Shown: positions 1 to 7,707 of the stretch, one piece after another
Numbering within the stretch: the stretch's first letter is position 1
How the letters are laid out: each line of letters opens with the position of its first letter
NCBI GenBank assembly: GCA_028873965.1
Contig: JAPPMU010000068.1
Coordinates: 17,530-81,529, forward strand
Origin: Chloroflexota bacterium
GTDB lineage: Bacteria > Chloroflexota > Dehalococcoidia > Lucifugimonadales > UBA3495
Direction of reading: 5' to 3'
Length of the DNA: 64,000 nt
Notes under the pieces: model-generated
What the model saw: only the letters and a program-made list of their open reading frames with translations
The model's database searches: none
Told to the model about the DNA's origin: nothing
Made by a program: the position numbers and the translations under genes

Positions 1-570
1 CCGCAGGCTGCCGGCCAGGAATCCGCCCCATGCCAGGGTGATCGTGGGAAGTACGAAGCTGTTCCAGTCCTGCCTTCCGGAAGGGGGAACCCACCCCAGG
101 TACACAGCGAAGAAGAAAATGAACATGATGCCAAGCCAGAAGGACGGCGCCGCCTGTCCGATCAAGGCGACGGCCCTTCCGATTTGGTCCAGAACGCTGC
201 CCCGCAAGACTGCGGACATCACGCCCAGGGGTATCCCGACAAGGAGCGCGAGCAGGAAGGCAGCCCCGCCAAGCTGGAGCGTCGCCGGGATTTTCTCCGC
301 GACTACCTCCAGCACCGGCCGACGCTGGCTGATTGACTCGCCGAAATCACCGCGCAGCACCCCGCCCATGAAGATCGCGTACTGGTGATAGAGGGGCTTG
401 TCCAGCCCAAGCTCCTCACCCAGCAACTCCCATTGTTCCTGGGTGGCATGATCGTCCAGGAGCAGTGACCTTGGGTCCCCGCCCACACGCGCCATGACGA
501 AGATGATCATCGACACCGCGAGCAGCGTGATTATCATCAGGAAAAATCGGCGTACCAAAAACCGTTGCAT
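1..570 (-). CDS. Peptide/nickel-type ABC transporter permease (DppB-like), 3' part outside window
   Basis: This is an inner-membrane permease subunit of a DppB/OppB-type importer. Reading the minus strand from an ATG at 570, the product opens with MQRFLVRRFFLMIITLL, the usual DppB N-terminus, and has a first membrane segment, a periplasmic loop rich in acidic residues, and a DFGES-type segment before the next helices. About 190 residues are visible and the frame stays open to the window edge, so the gene is cut by the window rather than broken. It follows a substrate-binding protein gene (1104-2990) and a small membrane protein gene on the same strand, and these probably form one operon. The family is certain; the substrate is unknown. 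Confidence 0.88.
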   Translation of the reverse strand, partial: MQRFLVRRFFLMIITLLAVSMIIFVMARVGGDPRSLLLDDHATQEQWELLGEELGLDKPLYHQYAIFMGGVLRGDFGESISQRRPVLEVVAEKIPATLQLGGAAFLLALLVGIPLGVMSAVLRGSVLDQIGRAVALIGQAAPSFWLGIMFIFFFAVYLGWVPPSGRQDWNSFVLPTITLAWGGFLAGSLR

Positions 571-614
571 GTCAACGTCCCAGCATCAGATGTTCAGATA
601 CGTTCATCCCGGTC

Positions 615-1049
615 CTATCGCCTGAAGGTGACGATTTCTCTCACTACGCCGAGTAGAAGCGTTCCCAGATTGGCTGCCACAGTTGCGCCCAACGCTGCGT
701 AGGAGAAGGCGTTGACGGGCGGATCGGAGCAGCACTTTATTTCTCGATTCAGCGCGAATTCGTACCCCATCCAGGACCCGATAATCCCGCCCCCGATACC
801 CGCAGATCCAATCAGCAAGAGTACCGGCAAAGAGTTGCGGTCCAGGCGCAGCCACGTCAGCGAGCCGCCAAGTCCGGCCCCAATCGCCGCGCCCGCCAGG
901 AACATTACGTCCCGAAGCAGCTTGGATGAGGTGTCGGTAAAGAAATAATACAGGCCCCAGGCGACCCACACACCAATATAGCTGAGCACGAGGGCTATGA
1001 GAAATCCAAGCCCTGCGCGCCCAGCGATTGTGAAGATGCTTCCCGCCAA
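615..1049 (-). CDS. Hypothetical four-helix membrane protein
   Basis: A 144-residue protein with about four hydrophobic segments (near residues 8-35, 43-65, 75-95 and 115-138) and no recognised domain. The frame opens at a TTG codon with only a weak ribosome site upstream, so the exact start is unsure. It lies between a substrate-binding protein gene and a DppB-type permease gene on the same strand, with gaps of about 50 bases, which suggests co-transcription with the importer. It does not look like a standard transporter subunit. A role as an accessory membrane protein is only a guess. Confidence 0.55.
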   Translation of the reverse strand: MAGSIFTIAGRAGLGFLIALVLSYIGVWVAWGLYYFFTDTSSKLLRDVMFLAGAAIGAGLGGSLTWLRLDRNSLPVLLLIGSAGIGGGIIGSWMGYEFALNREIKCCSDPPVNAFSYAALGATVAANLGTLLLGVVREIVTFRR

Positions 1050-1103
1050 GCTAATTTTCGGCCGGAGCCGAAGCTATCCGGATGCTTCTGATTGCCCCTT
1101 CTC

Positions 1104-2990
1104 TTACTGGGTGAGGTTGGGGGCGTACTCGAACCCGGTCAGGTCCCGGGTTTCGGCGTAGTTCAGGTGCTCGTTCCACGGCGCAGTGTCCCCGTTCACG
1201 GCAAAGACCTGGTTCTGGGCATAGAGGCCGACCGACAGCGCGTTGTCGTACACGAACTTCGCAGCCTCAACCATGATCTCGTATCGCGCCGCGTCGTCAA
1301 CGGTGCCCTGGGCTTGGTTCATGTAATCCGAAAGGATTGGGTGGTCCATACCGAAGTTCCAGGCGCTCTCGTGGTTGAAAGCGGTGGACCAGCGGTCCAG
1401 GGGGTCAACCGCCACGTGGGTGTGCTGGTACGCCTGGTTGTAGGTGCGGGTCACGATACCCGGGCGGAAGGTCTTGTAGGGCAGGTTCTGCTGGTTGGCC
1501 TTGACGCCGATCTGGTCCCACATCTGGGCGATGGCGGAAGTCACTTCCAAGTAATTCGAGCCGCCCAGGGGCGTCAGGGTGATCTCAAACCCGTCAGGAT
1601 AGCCCGCCTCGGCCAGCAGTTGCTTGGCCTTCTCCGGGTTGAACTCCCACTGGCGGTACTCTGCCGGCAGCTTGTCCAGGTGGAAGGCCCACGCCGGCAG
1701 GGAGTCCGGGATGGCCTCGCTGCTCAGCAACGTGTCCGAGATCAGCTGGCGGTCAATGGCGATGGACAGGGCGGTGCGCACCTTGGCGGCGTTCTGCCAT
1801 TCCTCGGATGCGGGGTCCGGGTTGCCGGAAATCCAGGGCAGAGAAGGATCGAAGCCGGGGACTCTCTCTTGGTGTTCCGGGGTGCGCGAACCGTCAGGGT
1901 TCACTCCCACGTAGTAGTTGCCATAGAAAGCCATGCTCACGCCGCTGCCACCGGCTATCCTCACGAAGTCGGTGCCCGGGTGGTCCGCCACTGCGGCAAT
2001 GGAGTCCAGGTTCATTTCCATCGCCGTGAGGCTGTCGGTGAGGAAGTTGGCCACACGGGTAGACTCCTCGGGAATGTGCAGCCACCTCAGTTCGGCAAAC
2101 TCGGGTGTCTTGCGCCAGTGGTCTTCCACCGCCACCCACTGGGTGAACTGGTCGCTCTGGTGCTCATCGAACTCCCATGGGCTGGTGCCGGCAATGTTAC
2201 GGCTCGCCTCATCCACCCCAACCTCTTCGAGTTGCTTCTGGCTGATGATGTTGACATGGGGGCGAGCAAGCAGACCCAGCGTGTCGTACTGCGGCGTTCC
2301 GGTGTTCACCTCGATGGTGTACTTGTCGATGGCCTTGGCGCGGCCCTCGTCGATGACCCCGGTGACTTCCGTGCCTTCCTTGACGTCGCCGCCAAGCCCC
2401 CAGATCCGGCGGATATGGGTGTTGAACGCCACGCGGGAGCTTTCGCCGCCGCTGATCATCAGGCTCCAGAGGACGCCTTCAGCGTCCAGTTCGCCGTAGC
2501 CCTTGTGGAACATGGCGCCTTCTGCCAGCTTGAACGTCCAGGTGACACCGTCGTCAGCAACGCTCCATTCCTGGAACAGCCAGGGCACAATTTCCTTGTC
2601 TTCATTCATGTAGAGCAGGGTCTCGGCGGTGGTGTAGCCGTTGTGGTGATACCCGGCTCCTTCCGTGACCGTCGGGAAAACGTGGAACGGGGCGACGAGG
2701 GGCAGTCCAAAGGTGAGCCTCCCCCTGGGTCCCATTACCTCCGAGGATTCGGGCATGGCCGTCGCTGCGGGAACGGCAGTGGCCGCAACCGCTGACTGCC
2801 CGGAACTCCCTGAACCAGAGGCCGCGACGGGAGTGCTTTCGGCCATGGCCGCTGCGGGCATCGCGGTTGCTTCTGCCGCCGGGGCGGCGGGCGCTTCCTG
2901 TGCTGTTCCGCAGGCCACCGCAATTATCAGGGCGAGAGCCAGTGGAATGAAAGCAAATAGTCGGGGTGATGGGAGCCGTTTGTGCCTCAT
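1104..2990 (-). CDS. ABC transporter substrate-binding lipoprotein, family 5
   Basis: A 628-residue extracytoplasmic solute-binding protein of the peptide/nickel (SBP_bac_5) family. The chosen ATG at 2990 sits behind a clear GGAGG site and gives a Lys/Arg N-terminus, a hydrophobic stretch and the lipobox IIAVAC, so the mature protein should be lipid-anchored. An Ala/Ser/Pro-rich linker (about residues 30-80) leads into the binding domain, which has the family's WTFKLAEGAMFHKG block and a late AEAGYPDGFEITLT block. An upstream in-frame ATG at 3188 would put 66 residues ahead of the signal peptide and is rejected. The ligand cannot be read from sequence; oligopeptides, glycosides or nickel chelates are all possible for this family. 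Confidence 0.9.
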   Translation of the reverse strand: MRHKRLPSPRLFAFIPLALALIIAVACGTAQEAPAAPAAEATAMPAAAMAESTPVAASGSGSSGQSAVAATAVPAATAMPESSEVMGPRGRLTFGLPLVAPFHVFPTVTEGAGYHHNGYTTAETLLYMNEDKEIVPWLFQEWSVADDGVTWTFKLAEGAMFHKGYGELDAEGVLWSLMISGGESSRVAFNTHIRRIWGLGGDVKEGTEVTGVIDEGRAKAIDKYTIEVNTGTPQYDTLGLLARPHVNIISQKQLEEVGVDEASRNIAGTSPWEFDEHQSDQFTQWVAVEDHWRKTPEFAELRWLHIPEESTRVANFLTDSLTAMEMNLDSIAAVADHPGTDFVRIAGGSGVSMAFYGNYYVGVNPDGSRTPEHQERVPGFDPSLPWISGNPDPASEEWQNAAKVRTALSIAIDRQLISDTLLSSEAIPDSLPAWAFHLDKLPAEYRQWEFNPEKAKQLLAEAGYPDGFEITLTPLGGSNYLEVTSAIAQMWDQIGVKANQQNLPYKTFRPGIVTRTYNQAYQHTHVAVDPLDRWSTAFNHESAWNFGMDHPILSDYMNQAQGTVDDAARYEIMVEAAKFVYDNALSVGLYAQNQVFAVNGDTAPWNEHLNYAETRDLTGFEYAPNLTQ

Positions 2991-3239
2991 ATCAGAACCT
3001 CCGAGTTGCGAAAAATAGGGCAGATCACGTTGCCACGTCGCAGTTCGTCCCGTCTTGATCATTGCCGGTGCTGTCATATGCCTATCGGCATTGAACAGAG
3101 TTAACTCCATGCCGGGGCGTCTCCGCGCAGCGTGTGGGCTGCCCTGAAAAGGCCACAGTAAAATAGACTGCCATCGGCCACGAGTCAATAGGGAATTCTC
3201 GGCAGCACAGGGCTACCGTGCATGAACGGTTTTAGTACC

Positions 3240-3341
3240 GTCATACCGGCTTTCGCCGGTATCCAGTGACCACAATCGGCGTATTCCTTACGAATATCAA
3301 GCCAATAACAGACTCTAGGTTACGGCTTTCGTCGGAGCGAC
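3240..3341. repeat. Degenerate copy of the GTC...GAC palindromic miniature element
   Basis: The left end starts GTC and holds a perfect 8-bp palindrome arm pair, ATACCGGC (3243-3250) and GCCGGTAT (3255-3262), around TTTC. The right end, ending GAC at 3341, holds a decayed second hairpin around CTTTCG. Layout and end sequences match the better-preserved copies at 36552-36646 and 37423-37518, with the same CCGGTATCCAG phrase as the 36552 copy. Confidence 0.6.
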
Positions 3342-3499
3342 GCCGTTGTAATTTCATATGAGATTGCCTGCCCAACAGCAGGGACTGTTCTAAGACTTAG
3401 AAAAGTACGAACATGGTGGCGGGGATGTGGCCGGGGATGTCCGGTTCGCCGTCGTTCCCCGCTGGCAACCAACCGCTCCATGCTGCCTGAGCCGTGTCA

Positions 3500-3505
3500 T
3501 ATAAT
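3500..3505 (+). promoter_or_regulatory. Putative -10 box of the leucine dehydrogenase gene
   Basis: A perfect TATAAT lies 37 bases before the ATG at 3542 in an otherwise GC-rich stretch. No good -35 hexamer is visible at the right distance, so the promoter may depend on an activator. Confidence 0.4.
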
Positions 3506-3541
3506 TAAGGTAGCGAAGGATATTCGCAGGAGGTGGAAACC

Positions 3542-4609
3542 ATGGACATACTGAATACGATGGTCAGCCGCGGTCACGAGCAGGTGACGATGTACAGCGA
3601 CCCCGAGTCGGGCTTGCGGGGCATCATCGCCATCCACGACACCACACTGGGGCCGTCCTGCGGCGGCACCCGCATGTGGCCCTACACCACGGAACAGGAA
3701 GCCCTCGCGGACGCCCTGAACCTCTCCCGGGCCATGACCTACAAGTCGGCGGCTGCGGGCCTGCACCTTGGCGGCGGCAAGGGCGTCATCATCGGCGACC
3801 CGCGCACCGACAAAACTGAGTCGCTGCTGCGCGCCTGGGGGCGGTTCGTGGACACCCTGGGCGGTCGCTATCTCACCACCACCGACGTTGGCACCACGGG
3901 ACGAGACCTGGAGGCCATGCGCCAGGAAACCGAACACGTTGTGGGTCTCGACGTGACCCTCGGCGGCAGCGGCGACACGTCCATCATGACCGGCCTCGGC
4001 ATCTACATGGGCATGAAAGCTTGCGCCGCCGACGTCTGGGGCACCGACGATCTCGGTGGACGCACCGTCGCCATGCAGGGGTTCGGCAAGGTGGCCACGC
4101 ACACTGCGGGGCATCTGCTGGAGGACGACGTTCGCATCATCGCCACCGATATCAACGAAATGGCACTGGACCGGGCGCGCCAGATGGGCGTGAAAGTAGT
4201 CGGGCCCGACGAGATCTACGACGCCGACTGCGACATCTTCGCTCCGTGCGCGTTGGGCGGGGTCATCAACCCGGACACCATTGACCGGCTGCGCTGCCGC
4301 ATCGTTGCTGGCGGCGCGAACAACCAGCTGATGACAGACGAGGACGGCGAGGAACTGCATCGGCGCGGGATCGTCTACGCGCCGGACTTCCTGATCAACG
4401 CCGGCGGCATTATCAACGCGGCTGCCGAGATCGGCCAGCCGTACAACCCGGACCGCTCCCGCCAGCAGACGGAGCGGATCTACGAGCAGATGTCGGCGGT
4501 GCTGACCACGTCCCGCAAGAAGGAAATATCCACCGCCCGGGCGGCCGATCTCCTGGCGGAGTCGCGGCTGGACTCGGTGCGCCGCATGCGCCGGATCTGG
4601 CGCGGCTGA
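3542..4609 (+). CDS. Leucine dehydrogenase (Glu/Leu/Phe/Val dehydrogenase family)
   Basis: A 355-residue NAD-dependent amino-acid dehydrogenase that deaminates branched-chain amino acids to 2-oxo acids in the cytosol. The glycine-rich LGGGKG motif carries the catalytic lysine at residue 80 and the substrate-binding lysine is K68 in MTYKSAAAG; both positions match Bacillus leucine dehydrogenase. The C-terminal Rossmann domain shows GFGKVA in place of GxGxxA. Length fits the leucine enzyme (about 360) rather than the longer glutamate enzymes. The ATG at 3542 follows AGGAGG at 3528-3533 with eight bases between; the GTG at 3533 overlaps that site and is rejected. It is transcribed alone and ends at a hairpin shared with the convergent neighbour. 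Confidence 0.92.
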   Translation: MDILNTMVSRGHEQVTMYSDPESGLRGIIAIHDTTLGPSCGGTRMWPYTTEQEALADALNLSRAMTYKSAAAGLHLGGGKGVIIGDPRTDKTESLLRAWGRFVDTLGGRYLTTTDVGTTGRDLEAMRQETEHVVGLDVTLGGSGDTSIMTGLGIYMGMKACAADVWGTDDLGGRTVAMQGFGKVATHTAGHLLEDDVRIIATDINEMALDRARQMGVKVVGPDEIYDADCDIFAPCALGGVINPDTIDRLRCRIVAGGANNQLMTDEDGEELHRRGIVYAPDFLINAGGIINAAAEIGQPYNPDRSRQQTERIYEQMSAVLTTSRKKEISTARAADLLAESRLDSVRRMRRIWRG

Positions 4610-4637
4610 TCGGCGGGTTACCCCGCACAGCGTCGTT

Positions 4638-4661
4638 GGGGGCGGATAATCATCCGCCCCC
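4638..4661. terminator. Bidirectional hairpin terminator
   Basis: A perfect 10-bp stem (GGGGGCGGAT / ATCCGCCCCC) with an AATC loop lies between the convergent leucine dehydrogenase gene (ends 4609) and the lipoprotein gene (ends 4706). There is no strong T tract on either side, so termination may not be fully intrinsic. Confidence 0.65.
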
Positions 4662-4705
4662 ATGTTATGGGAGAACGGATCACCACGGCATCGCGTTGGC
4701 CTGAC

Positions 4706-6253
4706 TTATCGTGATCTCCGTGATCGCAACTCGGGCGACAGGACTGCGCCCTGGTATATCTCTTCCAGGAACTCGTACACGTCCGAATAGGTTTCCCTGA
4801 TCGTGCTCCGGTCAGCGCCCCGGCCAATTTCGTCGGTGACTTCGAAATAAGCAGTGCTGAACACGGCGAAAAATTCTTCCTCATTGGTCATCATATGCGT
4901 ACCCGGGAAGATGTTGGCCTGCTGTGCTGAAGCGTAAAACCCGTTCCACCGTTCGTGGTCGTCCTGGGTGAAGCACAGGTTTTGGATCCCGTGGGCGTAT
5001 TCGTGCACCGTTATCAAGCTGTCGAAGGGAAATCTTCCATAGGGGTACTCATCAACATCCAGGCGCAGCAGCGACTCCTCGGACGTTGACGATACGGGCT
5101 GTCCCTTCACGCCGCCGAGCCCCCGGAGCTGGAAAGATTCGTAAGTTCTGCCGGTGAAATCGCTGCGCCCTTTCAGATAAGCGTATTCAGGGAGAGTGGT
5201 CACGTACTCGTCCCTTGGAATGATTGCCAGACCCCCGCCGGCGTCCGCCATGCAGTCAGAGAGATCTTCTCTTCCGGATAACATGGGCCTGATTGTGTCT
5301 GCTGCTACGTCAAATGCAGCAGTGTCAACTTTGCCCGTCGCTTTGATGATGACGCCTTTGACGGAAAGAAATTGCGTGTAGTAGGTGGCCTCCCGGATGT
5401 TGATGCTGAAGCTTTCCAGTATTTGCTTCCTCTCCGGTCCGTACTGCGGCACGCTGCGTTCACACATCCAGACCCGCACTCGGAATCCTTGGGGATTCCC
5501 TGGCAGCAGAACGGACACCATCACAATTTCCGTAACGTCTACGACACAGTATTCCGGGCTTTCCTGTACACGGTACGTTATGAGATAGGCATCCTGCCCG
5601 TCGATTTGAGATTCTTGAAACGAGGTAATCTGAAGCAGCGAACGTGTCGGCCACCAGTCCCGTCCCAGTCCGTCGCGAACGCTTTCGGCGAAATGCCTGA
5701 GGGTGCTGCCTTTTCTCAGCGAATGCGATGTAACGTACACCCTGCTCCAGGGGCTGCTGCGCGCGTACCTTCCCGGGCGCCGGTCACTCTCGACCCATTC
5801 ATCTGAAAGGTTGATGGCGTAACCATATTCCGAGTCTCGAACTACCACGGTAGAGTCCGACGTGGCAACCGGGGTGGGGAGCCGCGTTGGAGTAGGAGTC
5901 GGCAGCGGGGTAGAGGTAGGCGTTGGCCGTGGTGTGGATGTGGGTGTCGGCCGCGGAGTAGCCGTAGGCGTCGGCGTGGCGGTAGGTGTTGGCAACGAGG
6001 TCGCAGTAGGCGTTGGTCTGGCGGTCGGGGTGGGCGCCAGGGTTGGCGGAGTTGTAGGCGTCGGCAGCGGTATGGCTGTGGGCACCGACACAGCAGACGG
6101 GGCCGGCGCCAGTGTTGGCGCAGCGGTGGGCGCCGGCGACGGTGTGGCGGTTGGCACGATGGTTGGCGCTGGCTCATCACCACAAGCGACCGCCAACACC
6201 AGTGCGCTTGCAATCAGTGAGAACATCAGCGCGAATTTCAGCGAACGCTCCAA
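4706..6253 (-). CDS. Lipoprotein with Pro/Thr stalk and HEXXH metalloprotease-like domain
   Basis: A 515-residue secreted lipoprotein. It has a signal peptide ending in the lipobox VLAVAC, then about 100 residues of low-complexity Pro-Thr repeats that should form an extended stalk, then a domain of about 170 residues that I do not recognise, and a C-terminal region with HEYAH at 417-421. Glu residues at 458-460 in NEEEFF fit the third zinc ligand of a gluzincin. This supports a surface zinc peptidase, but the fold is inferred from the motif alone. The gene follows the DUF3179 gene by 45 bases and is probably the last member of the ABC-transporter operon. The Pro/Thr stretch creates long meaningless open frames on the other strand. 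Confidence 0.8.
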   Translation of the reverse strand: MERSLKFALMFSLIASALVLAVACGDEPAPTIVPTATPSPAPTAAPTLAPAPSAVSVPTAIPLPTPTTPPTLAPTPTARPTPTATSLPTPTATPTPTATPRPTPTSTPRPTPTSTPLPTPTPTRLPTPVATSDSTVVVRDSEYGYAINLSDEWVESDRRPGRYARSSPWSRVYVTSHSLRKGSTLRHFAESVRDGLGRDWWPTRSLLQITSFQESQIDGQDAYLITYRVQESPEYCVVDVTEIVMVSVLLPGNPQGFRVRVWMCERSVPQYGPERKQILESFSINIREATYYTQFLSVKGVIIKATGKVDTAAFDVAADTIRPMLSGREDLSDCMADAGGGLAIIPRDEYVTTLPEYAYLKGRSDFTGRTYESFQLRGLGGVKGQPVSSTSEESLLRLDVDEYPYGRFPFDSLITVHEYAHGIQNLCFTQDDHERWNGFYASAQQANIFPGTHMMTNEEEFFAVFSTAYFEVTDEIGRGADRSTIRETYSDVYEFLEEIYQGAVLSPELRSRRSR

Positions 6254-6298
6254 AGTGTCCTCTTACCGGCACCCTGAAAGAGAAACCTTTACGACATG

Positions 6299-7705
6299 CT
6301 AACCTGCCCCATCGTACACCACCGTATCCGGCCGGTACACCGCCCACGAAAACCACAGTTGGCCGATGCGGCCGGGCACCGGGGTCAGTTGTGCGCCTTC
6401 CAACGGACCGCTGATGGCGCGCCCGAATATGTCCCAGTGGCTCCCGGTCTGCTGGTCGACGATGCGGCCTTCCGCGTCCGGCGCGAAGGTCAGCGCGTTG
6501 CCGTCGGGTCCCCTGGGCGAGAAAATCCCGGCGGTGCCAACATCCCGGCCGCGCGAGATCGTGCCCGAGTCCAGCGAGGATGACGTTCCCGGCGTCCAGA
6601 AAACCACGATGTCTTCACCGGCGACGGACGTGGATACTACCCGTTCCTCCGCCAGCGTGGTGAACGAGACTGCCCAGGCGTCCCCGCCGCGCTCCACGGC
6701 GACCACGCGCTCCACCGCTGGCAGCCGGGGGTCGTCGTCGCCGCGGAAAAGGAACGGCTGGCTCCCGGGTCGGTCGTAACCGGCGTAGGGATTGGTGCCG
6801 TAGGGCCTCCCGGAATCGGGTCGGGACAGCACTTTTCCGTCCGGGTGCGCACCTTTAAAGTCGGCCCACGAGGTGATGGACAGATAAAGCTGCTCCAGCT
6901 TGCGACCGGCGTAATGACCGATCACCCCCTCGCCGCCAAATTCCTGCCACCAGGATTCGGTTTGGCGGTCGTACATCAGCAGGTTGCTGTCGCGCAGCGC
7001 TCCGGTGGTGCCGAAGTCGAGGGTGGAGCCTTCAACCGTCCGCCTGTACACGAAGGCGGTATTGCAGAGTGGTCAAAAGGTAATGACCACCGGTTCCCCA
7101 CCCACGGTGTCGTTGACCAACTCGTGCCAGACCATCACCTGTACCGGATACGCTCGCACATCGCCGTTGAGGTCAACGACCTGCACTGGTTCCAGATCGT
7201 CGAGCCAGAGGTCAGCATCGGCGATCGTCTCGAACTGCGGGTCGTCGATTGACGGGATGCCGTCCTTAGGAGGGCCTCCGGTCATGATCTCGTCGAAGGA
7301 GATCGTCGTTCGCGTGAAGTCCGTATCCCACTCCGCTCGCAGCAGACGCTGGTAACGGGTGCGAGCCTCTTCGGCCTCTGCGTCAGGAACGATCTCTACG
7401 ACGGTCTCCCGCGAAACGGGCGGGGCGGTGGCGGCGGGGAGGGCAGTAGCTGCCGGCTCCAGGGCCGCGGTGGGCAGGGGCGTGGCGGCGGCACCGAGCG
7501 CGGCGGTGGGCAGGTCGGCCGCGGGCTGCAGAGTTGGGGCAATTGCGTCGGTTGGCGCCGGCGGCGCAGTCCAAGGCTCGTTGCTGGCGGCTTCCTGGGT
7601 GGGAGCGCAGGCGGAGGCGATCAGGGCCAGCAAAATCAAGCCGGCCAACGCGAAAAGTTGGCCGGCGAGGCTGAATTTCTGCGCCTCATTGATCCGAGCG
7701 GTCAA
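6299..7705 (-). CDS. DUF3179 lipoprotein with in-frame TGA (candidate selenoprotein)
   Basis: Read through one TGA, this is a single 468-residue DUF3179 protein. It has a signal peptide with lipobox LIASAC, an Ala/Pro-rich linker to about residue 95, and then the DUF3179 domain. The TGA at 7073-7075 is codon 211 and falls where the family has the first Cys of its CPLC motif, giving VVITF-U-PLCNTAF in the same frame. The homologous sequence continues without a gap (DFGTTG, LLMYDRQTESWWQ). A UxxC pair would be a redox-active site outside the membrane. A G/C-stem hairpin at 7040-7059 suits a bacterial SECIS element. The gene starts two bases after the DppC stop, so it is co-transcribed with the importer. 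The alternatives are a TGC-to-TGA nonsense mutation or an assembly error. The family's function is unknown. Confidence 0.8.
7040..7059 (-). promoter_or_regulatory. Candidate bacterial SECIS hairpin
   Basis: In the mRNA, 13 bases after the UGA, CCGCCU pairs perfectly with AGGCGG around the loop UCGUGUAC. The loop begins 19 bases after the UGA and has a G at its third position. Bacterial SECIS elements are loosely defined hairpins placed just like this, with a G early in the loop. The bases also encode the conserved TAFVYRR segment, so the pairing could partly be chance. Confidence 0.5.
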
Positions 7706-7707
7706 GG

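Larger units (their letters stand above)
2991..3541. other. Intergenic region between divergent genes
   Basis: This 551-base gap separates the start of a substrate-binding protein gene (minus) from the start of leucine dehydrogenase (plus). It must hold promoters in both directions. The one clear signal is a TATAAT hexamer at 3500-3505 in front of the dehydrogenase. A degenerate copy of the palindromic element family lies at 3240-3341. I see no convincing short gene or structured RNA in the remainder. Confidence 0.6.

Noticed and set aside
615..1049. NREIKCC phrase resembling the CYTH start NREIKA
   Set aside because: The surrounding protein is a membrane protein with hydrophobic helices; the match is short and probably chance.
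1092..2795. Long open frame (567 codons) on the plus strand
   Set aside because: It lies opposite a clear substrate-binding protein gene; composition is Val/Gly/His-rich as expected for a GC-rich antisense frame, and no family is recognisable.
7073..7075. Two separate genes, 6299-7051 and 7073-7705
   Set aside because: Both parts are halves of one DUF3179 protein in the same frame, with the TGA at a conserved Cys codon; the GTG at 7051 has no ribosome site.
7073..7075. Genome-wide reassignment of TGA
   Set aside because: Many intact genes in the window end in TGA at the expected length, for example at 4609 and 44693.
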